Assembly (NCBI RefSeq): GCF_036242395.1
Contig: NZ_CP108458.1
Location: 7,564,001 to 7,628,000 of the forward strand
Length of the DNA: 64,000 nucleotides
Direction: 5' to 3'
From: Kitasatospora sp. NBC_01266
GTDB lineage: Bacteria > Actinomycetota > Actinomycetes > Streptomycetales > Streptomycetaceae
Part shown: in pieces, positions 33,936 through 41,900 of the stretch
How positions within the stretch are numbered: the first letter of the stretch is position 1
Layout: the number at the start of each line of letters is the position of its first letter
Made by a program: the position numbers and the translations under genes
The notes under the pieces: generated by a model
What the model was told of the DNA's origin: nothing
The model's database searches: none
The model's input: only the letters and a program-made list of their open reading frames with translations

Positions 33936-34654
33936 GGGGTGGTCCTTCCGGCTGCGGGGGCGATCAGGTGCACGGTCCGACGGACCCGGGGCTTCGGGGC
34001 GGGGGTGCCAGGTGCGTCTGCCGTGCCGGGAGTCCAGGTCAGGAGTCCGAGCAGCGTGACGATTCCATTATGTGGAAAAAGGTTTCCGAATGGAAGAAAC
34101 GTAGAGCGACCTGCAGCGATCGTCAACACGTTGTTGAAAGGCTTGGCCATCTCTTGGGAGGTTTGGCCAGCTCTTTAGACCCCGGCTCGGCCGGGCGCGA
34201 CGGAGTGCCGCGCCCCGGTCACCGGGCGTGCGGAGCTGCTGCACCCTGGGCCGCTCGGCCGGCGAGGGTGGACGGTTCGGCATGCACGGCGCTGCTCGGC
34301 GCGACCGGGGGTGGGGGTGTCGGTGGCTGGAGCGGCGCCCCATGGGCGCCGTTCATGATCCATGGCAGCCGCAGTATCGCTGCCGCAAAAGTCGATAGGT
34401 CACTTCGGCAATGCATGGAAAGTCCATTTCCGCTAGCCCGTTCAGGTGAATTTGGGTCCGACTGAACGAGGCCAGAAGAATCGATTCGCCTGGCATGGAA
34501 GAGGTATCCGGAAAGATCGTCCCAAGATGTCGCGGCGAACCCTGGAAAAGTGCGTCTTGTCCCTTCTTCGGAGCTCTGCGAAGCTCTTTGTCAATCCCGG
34601 TTATCGAGTCGGTGGAGACGCCGCTCGAACCCTCGCAGGAAGAAAGGGATCAAG
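33936..34654. other. 719-base intergenic region between divergent ureA and secreted-protein gene
   Basis: No convincing gene is seen on either strand. The part at 34,050-34,160 is noticeably more AT-rich than its surroundings and holds a dyad (34065-34093), which fits the urease promoter region. The part at 34,370-34,650 is also AT-richer and should carry the promoter of the rightward secreted-protein gene. The stretch between, 34,180-34,360, is GC-rich and featureless. Confidence 0.6.
34065..34093. promoter_or_regulatory. Candidate operator dyad upstream of ureA
   Basis: Nested inverted repeat: outer CCATT at 34065-34069 with AATGG at 34089-34093, and inner GGAAA with TTTCC at 34074-34087. 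It stands about 130 bases upstream of ureA. A second dyad, GTTTC/GAAAC, overlaps its right side. A nitrogen (GlnR) or nickel (Nur) regulator would make sense, but the sequence does not clearly match either consensus. Confidence 0.4.
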
Positions 34655-35077
34655 GTGAAGATTCTCAAGTCCCTCGGCCTGGTCACGGCGACCGTGCTGC
34701 TCGGCCTCGGCATGAGCGGCGGGCCGGCCATGGCGGCCACCGTCATCAGCCAGGCGCACCAGTCGACCAGGGCGGCGGAGGCCAACGCCACGTCCACCAA
34801 CCTCAACACCGGCGAGACCAGCAGCGACGTCGCCCCGGGCGCGCCCGGGGCGACGGACGACGCGCTGCCCGCGAAGGCCGACTCGCTCAGCTGCTGGGAC
34901 GCCACCTTCAACGGCAGCACGTTCGCCATCTCCTGCTCCGGCAACTACTTCTACGTCTACGTCAACTGCTCGAACGGCTACCGGTACACCTACGGTCCGC
35001 TGGACGGCAGCTACCGCGTCTCGCTGACCTGCCCCAACCGCTCCCGGGCACTGAGCGGCGGCGCGTACGGCAGCTGA
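34655..35077 (+). CDS. Small secreted four-cysteine protein, unknown function
   Basis: 140 residues from a GTG with AAGGGA 6 bases before it; in-frame ATGs upstream lack such a site. The N-terminus is a clear Sec signal peptide: KILKSLG, then a hydrophobic core VTATVLLGLGM, then a cleavage region GPAMAATV. A Ser/Thr/Ala-rich spacer follows. The mature C-terminal part of about 55 residues has four cysteines (LSCWDATF, ISCSGNY, VNCSNGY, LTCPNRS) and many aromatic residues, suggesting a compact beta fold held by two disulfides. I do not recognise the family. A terminator hairpin follows the stop. Confidence 0.75.
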   Translation: MKILKSLGLVTATVLLGLGMSGGPAMAATVISQAHQSTRAAEANATSTNLNTGETSSDVAPGAPGATDDALPAKADSLSCWDATFNGSTFAISCSGNYFYVYVNCSNGYRYTYGPLDGSYRVSLTCPNRSRALSGGAYGS

Positions 35078-35106
35078 TTCCGCTGGAATCACCGGCCGGT
35101 AGCAAA

Positions 35107-35144
35107 CCGATTCGCCTTGCCGGAAAGTCGGCAAGGCGAATCGG
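35107..35144. terminator. Bidirectional terminator after the small secreted-protein gene
   Basis: Perfect 15-base inverted repeat, CCGATTCGCCTTGCC / GGCAAGGCGAATCGG, with an 8-base loop. It lies between convergent genes ending at 35077 and 35236. Confidence 0.85.
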
Positions 35145-35235
35145 GCTGCCCGGACCTCGGCGCACCGGCGAAAGTCGGAATAGCCGCCGGCGGTCACGGA
35201 AGTCGGCTCAGGAATTCGATCCGGGGAATTCGATC

Positions 35236-36117
35236 TCAGGAATTGTCGGGAACGGTGAACCGGTAGCCGGCCTCGAGGAGTTTGGGCAGATAGGCGCGGA
35301 GTGCGTCGACGGTCTGCGAGCGGTCGCCCGGCCCGCCCGGTGCGGTGATCAAATTGTCGGTCAGGCAGCCGTCGTGGTTGAGCACGATCGAGCCGGTCCT
35401 GGTCGCCGTGAGCACCCGGCTGGCGATGGTGCCGACGCCGGGGTCCGACCAGTCCTCCGGGTCCACGTTCCAGCAGATCGAGCGCAGCCCGAGATCGGCG
35501 CAGACCGCGTAGGAGTTGCGGGTGAAGTGCCCGCCCGGCGCGCGGAACAGCACGGGCCGGACGCCGCAGATGCCGGCGATGGTCTCGCTGGTGCGCTCGA
35601 TCTCCCGGTGGACACCCGACCTGGAGAGCGTCCCGAGGTCGGGATGGGACCAGGTGTGGTTGCCCACCAGGTGTCCGGCCTCCACCACCTCGCGCGCCGT
35701 GTCCGGATAGCGCGCCACGTTCTTGCCGATCATGAAGAACGTCGCCGTGACGCCGTGCTCGCGCAGCAGGGCCAGCACGTGCGGGGTGTCGATCGGGCTC
35801 GGTCCGTCGTCGAAGGTCAGCGCGATCACCTTGGGACCCGCGTGCACGCCGGTCTCGGGATGCCCGGCGGCCACGGCTCCGCTGCCGGCGGGCACGTTCA
35901 GGGCGGCGGTCGGTGAGGCCGGCCCGGCCGAGGGCGTCGCCGACGGTGTCGGTGATGGCGTCGGTGCCGTCGGTGTCGGCGAGGCCGGCGCCGAGGGATG
36001 GACCGGGACGGGCGCGGCCCCCTTCGCGTGGGCGCGGCGCCCGCAGGCGCACAACAGGCTCGCGCCGCCCGCGGTGAAGAGCAGGCGCCTCGTGGTCTGG
36101 ATCTGACTGAACATCAT
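35236..36117 (-). CDS. Polysaccharide deacetylase (CE4/NodB family) lipoprotein-like
   Basis: 293 residues. The N-terminus resembles a twin-arginine or lipoprotein leader (TTRRLLFTAGGASLLCACGRRA), followed by a Pro/Thr/Ser-rich spacer to about residue 70. The catalytic domain has the five CE4 motifs: TFDDGPSPIDT (catalytic Asp and metal Asp), HTWSHPDL (metal His pair), RAPGGHFTRN, DPEDWSDPG and IVLNHDG. Such enzymes remove N- or O-acetyl groups from peptidoglycan, chitin oligomers or other polymers outside the membrane. The neighbouring GH18 gene would fit action on chitin or peptidoglycan, but substrate is not readable. The start has GGAGG 9 bases upstream. Confidence 0.93.
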   Translation of the reverse strand: MMFSQIQTTRRLLFTAGGASLLCACGRRAHAKGAAPVPVHPSAPASPTPTAPTPSPTPSATPSAGPASPTAALNVPAGSGAVAAGHPETGVHAGPKVIALTFDDGPSPIDTPHVLALLREHGVTATFFMIGKNVARYPDTAREVVEAGHLVGNHTWSHPDLGTLSRSGVHREIERTSETIAGICGVRPVLFRAPGGHFTRNSYAVCADLGLRSICWNVDPEDWSDPGVGTIASRVLTATRTGSIVLNHDGCLTDNLITAPGGPGDRSQTVDALRAYLPKLLEAGYRFTVPDNS

Positions 36118-36184
36118 GTCGCGCTACCTCCGGTGACGCGTATCCCCCCTGCCTACCGGGCATCCGTGGCCGGACCGGGCTCCC

Positions 36185-37444
36185 TCAGCGGGCCGCCCGT
36201 CCGTCGCACCAGAGGGCCGGCTCTTCCCAGCCGCTCGCACACGAGCCGGCCCGGACCGTGCCGCCGGCCCACACCGCGGGGCTGGCCCACACCGCGCCGC
36301 CGCCCGCACGAGGTGCGCCGGCCGGATCACCGTTCGTGGGCCGCTCGGCGCAGGACGGGCTGAGCGGGCTGCCGAGCGGGCCGAGGCAGCGCGGCGACTG
36401 CGGTTCCGGCGCGGGGCGCGGTCGGGGCCGACCGCGTGACTGGGGGCGGCTCAGCAGGTGGGAGAACTCGCCCGGCTGCTGCCGGGTGCCGCTGCAGGTG
36501 CCGGAGAGGGTGCCCTCGACCGCACAGGGCCGGTCCCGCCCCACTGCCCAGAACGAGAGCAACTGGATGCCCTTGTCGTTGGCGAAGTTCGCCAGCGTGC
36601 CGGCGTCCTCGGTGGAGAAGACCTCGTTGGTGGCGTCGTTCACGCCGATCATGGGGGTGTTGCCCTGCATCTCCCACAGCTCCGCGGCGCTCTTCTCCGG
36701 CCAGATCTGGGCCATCTGGTCGTGCAGTCCGTCGGCGGCCTCGGTCGCGACCCGGCCCATGTTCAGATCGGGGCCGTAGTCCATGGTCATGATGTTGACC
36801 AGCGAGACGACCAGGCCCCGGTCCTTGGCGTTGCGCAGCAGGCGCAGCGACTGCTGCCCTAGCCCGTCCGGATTGGCGGGGAGGGTGTAGTGCACGGTCA
36901 GCGCGCGGCCCGCGGCGGCGTACTCCCGCTGGAGGTCGGCCAGCGCCCGGTCACGGCGGTCGATGGCCGTGCTGTTGCCCAGTGCGTCGCCTTCGACGTC
37001 GAAGTCGAGCACGGTCAGGTTGAGCGTGTCGATCACCCGGCGGTAGGCGGCCTTCAGCGAGTCCACCGAGTCGCAGACCTCGGCCAGTTCGCTCCCGGCA
37101 CCGCCGCCGAAGGAGCCGATGGCGTCGCCGCCACCGGCGCGTAACTGGTTCAGGGCGACTTCCCACCCCTGGTCCGTCACCGGGACGGTGCCGTCGAAGG
37201 CACCGTTGCAGGTGCCGTCGCTGATCACGAAGGCGAGCGTGAAGTACTGGAGTCCGGTGGCGGTGCGGGCCTCGGTCAGCGAGGAACCGGCTCGCCAGGT
37301 CTCGATGTACGGGGCGGTGTAGCGGGCCGGGAACCCCGGTCCGGGGAGGGCGGCGGCGTGTGCGGTACTGGGGTTGATCAGCAGGAGCCCCGCGCTCAGC
37401 GCGAGAGGTCCCAGGGCCGAAGCCAGGCGGGGAGGGGGGCGCAT
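36185..37444 (-). CDS. Secreted GH18 chitinase-like enzyme with unusual Pro/Arg-rich C-terminus
   Basis: 419 residues from the ATG at 37444 with AAGGA before it. A Sec signal peptide (LASALGPLALSAGLLL ... AHAA) leads into a GH18 barrel of the short bacterial chitinase type: YIETWRAG, GGGDAIGSFGGGAG and the active-site motif VLDFDVEG with the general-acid Glu, then VNIMTMDYG and LLSFWAVGRD. It should cleave beta-1,4-GlcNAc polymers or bind them. After EFSHLL (about residue 325) comes a Pro/Arg/Ser linker and a short Trp-rich end (AVWASPAVWAGGTVRAG) that could be a degenerate CBM5/12. No DasR-like site is seen upstream, unlike the second GH18 gene at 53,996. Confidence 0.9.
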   Translation of the reverse strand: MRPPPRLASALGPLALSAGLLLINPSTAHAAALPGPGFPARYTAPYIETWRAGSSLTEARTATGLQYFTLAFVISDGTCNGAFDGTVPVTDQGWEVALNQLRAGGGDAIGSFGGGAGSELAEVCDSVDSLKAAYRRVIDTLNLTVLDFDVEGDALGNSTAIDRRDRALADLQREYAAAGRALTVHYTLPANPDGLGQQSLRLLRNAKDRGLVVSLVNIMTMDYGPDLNMGRVATEAADGLHDQMAQIWPEKSAAELWEMQGNTPMIGVNDATNEVFSTEDAGTLANFANDKGIQLLSFWAVGRDRPCAVEGTLSGTCSGTRQQPGEFSHLLSRPQSRGRPRPRPAPEPQSPRCLGPLGSPLSPSCAERPTNGDPAGAPRAGGGAVWASPAVWAGGTVRAGSCASGWEEPALWCDGRAAR

Positions 37445-37832
37445 CGGTGTCCTTGCGTCAGGCCGAACGGCGCAGCGGCAGCGCACCGGGGACGGGTGCG
37501 TTGCTGATTGCGGGTGATGGCCCGTCAGCGAGAAGCCCTGCCGGAACGGACTCGTACAGGAGGCCAAACCTTCGGGGTGATCATCTGCTGATATGAGGAA
37601 TGGCGAGCCATCCGCAGCACGGTAAGCCGTGCACCCGCCGAAGCCGGTCCGCGAATCGCCGCGAACGTGCGGCTTCCCCCGTTCGGCGGCAGCCGGTTGT
37701 GACGCCCATCACGGAGGCCCACCACGTGCGGGCCGCCGCTGCTGGCGTGATCGGACCGGTCCGGTGGCCGGACCGATGCGTCGAGGCGGGGCCGGTTCGT
37801 GGTGGCGGTGTAAACGGAGATACGGTCGGCCG
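37445..37832. other. 388-base gap between divergent GH18 and SURF1 genes
   Basis: Both promoters must lie here. I see no convincing gene. The AT-richest piece is 37,575-37,600 (TCATCTGCTGATATGAGGAAT), a possible promoter element. No strong dyads were found. Confidence 0.5.
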
Positions 37833-38759
37833 GTGCTCCGAATCCTCATGACCCGGCGCTGGGTGATCCTGACCCTCGTCTTCTTCGCGATCATCCCCGC
37901 CATGATCTTGCTCGGGCAGTGGCAGTACCACCGCTACGAGCAGACCAACCGGCAGAACGGCAGCATCGCCGCAGCGATGGCCGCGCCCCCGGTCGCGATG
38001 GACGTGATCTCCCACCCCGGCGCCACCGTGCCCGGCTCGGAGACCTACCGCACGGTCAGTGCCACCGGTCACTACGACCCGGCGCACGAGTTCGTGGTCC
38101 GCCAGCGCACCGACGCCGCCGGGGACTCGATCGGCTACTACGTGATCACTCCGCTGGTCACCACCTCCGGCGATGTCGTCCTGGTCAACCGAGGCTGGGT
38201 CGCCTCGGGCGCGGATGCCACCGTCTACCCGACGGTGCCGCCGGCGCCGACCGGCGAGCTGACGGCCACCGGACGCCTGCGCCCCGACGAGACCTCCAAG
38301 AGCACCGGGATCCGCGAGCGCGGCGGGTTGCCGGACCGCCAGTTCATGCTGATCAACAGCGATGAGCAGGCCAACCGTCTGGGGCAGCCGGTGGTCGCCG
38401 GCTACCTGGAGCTGACCGGGACCAGCCCGACAACGCCGTCCGCCGACCAGGCCGAGCTGGTGCCCAGCCCCAGCGCCACCAACACCAGCGACGACGCGGT
38501 GGTCGGCAAGGGCGTCCACCTGCCCTACGCGATCCAGTGGTGGCTCTTCGCCCTGCTGATCCCGGCCGGCTGGGTGGTCCTGCTGCGCCGCGACATCCGC
38601 GACGCCCAGGAGCAGCGCGCGGCGCGGGAGGCGGCTGCTGCCGAGACCGAGACCGACCTCGAGCCTGAGGCCGGGGCCGACCCCGAGGCCGACCCCGAGT
38701 CCGACCCCGGCTCCGAAGGTCAGCCGGACGAAGCCCTCACCGCACCACCCGCGCGGTAG
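37833..38759 (+). CDS. SURF1-family cytochrome oxidase biogenesis protein
   Basis: 308 residues from GTG 37833 (LRILMTRRWVILTLVFFAI), which aligns with the usual family start; a second candidate is ATG 37848. Two membrane helices flank a periplasmic-side domain: residues 8-27 (with GQWQYHRYEQ just after, the family motif) and about 237-255 (YAIQWWLFALLIPAGWVVLL). Internal conserved segments are VRQRTDAAGDSIGYYVITPL and VLVNRGWVAS. SURF1 proteins help assemble haem a3 into subunit I of aa3 oxidase. The C-terminal 50 residues are an acidic Glu/Asp/Pro tail typical of streptomycete versions. A strong terminator follows. Confidence 0.92.
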   Translation: MLRILMTRRWVILTLVFFAIIPAMILLGQWQYHRYEQTNRQNGSIAAAMAAPPVAMDVISHPGATVPGSETYRTVSATGHYDPAHEFVVRQRTDAAGDSIGYYVITPLVTTSGDVVLVNRGWVASGADATVYPTVPPAPTGELTATGRLRPDETSKSTGIRERGGLPDRQFMLINSDEQANRLGQPVVAGYLELTGTSPTTPSADQAELVPSPSATNTSDDAVVGKGVHLPYAIQWWLFALLIPAGWVVLLRRDIRDAQEQRAAREAAAAETETDLEPEAGADPEADPESDPGSEGQPDEALTAPPAR

Positions 38760-38782
38760 CCGCCAGACACAGCAGACTCCTT

Positions 38783-38815
38783 GACGCCAGGGGCCCGAAC
38801 CGGGCCCCTGGCGTC
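38783..38815 (+). terminator. Rho-independent-type terminator after SURF1
   Basis: Perfect 15-base stem GACGCCAGGGGCCCG / CGGGCCCCTGGCGTC with an AAC loop, followed by TTTG. It isolates the amylopullulanase promoter from upstream transcription. Confidence 0.9.
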
Positions 38816-38880
38816 TTTGCGTTGCGAGGCCAAGAGCGACGCTCGACCCACTCACCGCGCCCGGACGCCCACTGGAAACA

Positions 38881-38901
38881 GTTTCAGCATCTTGCTGAAA
38901 C
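38881..38901. promoter_or_regulatory. Perfect dyad operator upstream of the amylopullulanase gene
   Basis: GTTTCAGCA and TGCTGAAAC are perfect 9-base arms around TCT, centred 100 bases before the GTG start. Half-sites of the TTGC/GCAA type recur just downstream (CTTCTTGCC). LacI-family maltose regulators control starch-degrading genes of Streptomyces through sites of this general form. Binding by MalR is therefore an inference. Confidence 0.75.
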
Positions 38902-38990
38902 TTCTTGCCAACAGTACGGTCCTCGCTAGTCGCCGCACGCACGCACACGCGCCCGCCCGCACCGCTGATGCCGCCTCAAGGAGAGCCCGC

Positions 38991-41900
38991 GTGGCCAGAA
39001 GAGCAAGAATCCGTAGCCTGATCGCCTCGGTCGCGTTACTCGCGCCCGCACTCGTCGCGGCGGCGCCGGCCGCTCCACCGGTGGCCGCGCCGGTGGCCGC
39101 CCCGTCGGACGCCTCGCTCGCCGCGACACCGGATCGGCACGATCTGACCCGCGAGCAGTACTACTTCGTGCTGCCGGACCGCTTCGCCAACGGCGACCCG
39201 TCCAACGACACCGGCGGGATCACCGGCAGCCGGATGGACAACGGCTTCGACCCCACTGACAAGGGCTTCTACCACGGTGGCGACCTCAAGGGCCTGATCG
39301 GCAAGCTCGACTACATCAAGAAGCTGGGCACCACCGCGATCTGGATGGCGCCGATCTTCAAGAACAAACCGGTGCAGGGCACCGGTGCCGAAGCATCGGC
39401 CGGCTACCACGGTTACTGGATCACCGACTTCACCCAGGTCGACCCGCACTTCGGCACCAACGCGCAGCTCAAGGAGCTGATCGACAAGGCCCACGCGATG
39501 GGCATGAAGGTCTTCTTCGATGTCATCACCAACCACACCGCCGACGTCATCGACTACGCGCAGCAGACCTACGACTACCGTTCCACCGGCGCCTACCCGA
39601 CCCTGGACGCCACCGGCCGGCCGGTCGACACCACCGCGATCGCCAATGCGAACGCGGCCGCCGGAACCGCCGACTACCCCAAGCTGACCACGGACTCCTT
39701 CCCCTACACGCCGGTCTTCGACTCGCCCGCCGACGCCACCGCGAAGTCGCCGGCCTGGCTCAACGACCCCACGCTCTACCACAACCGGGGCAACTCCACC
39801 TTCACCGGCGAGTCCGGCACCGAGGGCGACTTCGGCGGCCTGGACGACCTCGACACCCAGGACCCGCGCGTGGTCCAGGGCTTCGAGAAGATCTACGAGG
39901 ACTGGGTCAAGAACACCGGCGTCGACGGCTTCCGGATCGACACCGTCAAGAACGTCGACATGGCCTTCTGGCAGCAGTGGGCGCCGGCCCTCAAGAAGTA
40001 CGCGGCCGACCACGGCAACAAGCGGTTCTTCATGTTCGGCGAGGTGTACGACAGCGACACCTCCACCACCTCGTCCTACGTCACCCAGGGCAAGTTGCAG
40101 GCCACCCTGGACTTCCCGTTCCAGGCGGCCGCGCAGAGCTACGTCGCCAACGGCGGCTCCGCGCAGGCGTTGTCCGCGCTCTACGCCGACGACTACAAGT
40201 ACACCACCGCCGACACCAACGCCTATGAGCTGCCGACCTTCCTCGGCAACCACGACATGGGCCGGATCGGCTACTTCCTGCAGTCCGCCAATCCGAACGA
40301 CAGCAGTGCCCAGTTGCTGCGGAAGGACCAACTCTCCCAGCAGCTGCAGTTCCTGACGCGTGGTCAGCCCGTTGTCTACTACGGCGACGAGCAGGGCTTC
40401 ACCGGCACCGGCGGCGACAAGTCGGCGCGGCAGGACATGTTCGCCTCCAAGGTCCAGGAGTACAACACCGACACGGTGATCGGCGGCACCCCAGGTGCGG
40501 CCGACCGCTACAGCACCAACACTCCGCTGTACCAGACCATTTCCGCCCTCGCCCAGCTGCGCCAGGCCAACCCGGCGCTGGAGGACGGCGCGCAGATCGA
40601 GCGCTACGCCGCGAACGGCCCCGGCGTGTACGCCTTCTCCCGGATCGACGCCAAGCAGCAGGTCGAGTACCTGGTCGCGGTGAACAACGCGACCACCGCG
40701 CAGAGTGTCAGCGTGCCGACCTACTCGGCCGCGATGACCTTCGACCCCGTTTACGGTGGCCCGAGCGGCGCGCTGACCACCGGCGCCGACAGCAAGCTCG
40801 CGATCACCGTCCCCGCGCAGTCCGCCGTCGTCTACCGGGCCGCCGCCAGACTCGCCAAGCCCGCGAGCGGACCCGCGATCACCCTCGCCCCGCCGGCCGC
40901 CGGGGCGACGGGCACCGCCACCGTCGCCGCCACCGTCCCCGGCAGCGGCTTCGACCGGGTCACCTTCGCCGCCGCCGTGGGCACCGGCACGTGGCAGGTG
41001 CTGGGCACCGCCGACCACGCGCCCTACCAGGTCACCCAGAACCTCGCGGGCGTCGCCCCGGGCACCACGGTCCGCTACAAGGCCGTCGTCCAGGACAGCG
41101 CCGGCCACCTCGCCGACGCCACCGGTGCCAGCACCGTCGGCACCCCCGCGCCGGTGCTCAAGCCCACCGCGTCCAGCCGCAGTTACGCGGTCGTCCACTA
41201 CCACCGCGCCGACGGGGACTACGCCGGCTGGAACCTCTACGCCTGGGGCGACCTCGCCGACGGCGAAGGCACCAGCTGGCCGGCCGGCCACCCCTTCATC
41301 GGCCGCGACGCGTTCGGCGCCTTCGCTTACGTGAAGGTGAAGCCCGGCGCGGCCGACGTCGGCTTCATCGTGGAGGACAACGGCACCAAGGACGGTGCCG
41401 CCGACCGCTCGATCGACCTGTCGAGAACCGGTGAGGTGTGGGTCAACTCCGGTGACCAGGCCACCTACACCAGCGATCCGGGCACCACCTCAGCACCGCC
41501 CCCGGCGAACACCGCGATCCTGCACTACCATCGCGCCGACGGGAACTACAGCGGCTGGGGCCTGCACGACTGGACCGGCGCGGCCACCCCGACCGGCTGG
41601 ACCAGCCCGCTCCAGCCGTCCGGCACCGACGCGTTCGGCGATGTCTTCACCGTGCCGCTGGCGCCCGGGGCCACCGTGCTCGACTACATTCTGCACAACG
41701 GCGACACCAAGGACCTGCCGGACAACCAGGAGTTGAACTTCGCCGTCGACGGCCGCGAGGTCTGGATCACCAGCGGCACCGCCGGCTACATCCTGCCGCA
41801 GTCCACCGTCACCGCCGCCGACCTCGACCTGACCCAGTCCAAGGCCCAGTGGATCGACGCGTCCACCGTCGCGGTCCCGGCCAACTGGGGCTTCGGCCAG

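Noticed and set aside
33936..34654. CRISPR array, tRNA or insertion sequence in the larger gaps of the window
   Set aside because: No regularly spaced repeats, cloverleaf patterns or transposase genes could be seen in any gap.
36327..36480. A frameshift at the 3' end of the GH18 gene to explain its odd Pro/Arg-rich tail
   Set aside because: No other frame gives a better known domain after EFSHLL, and a degenerate CBM5/12-like pattern is visible in the existing frame.
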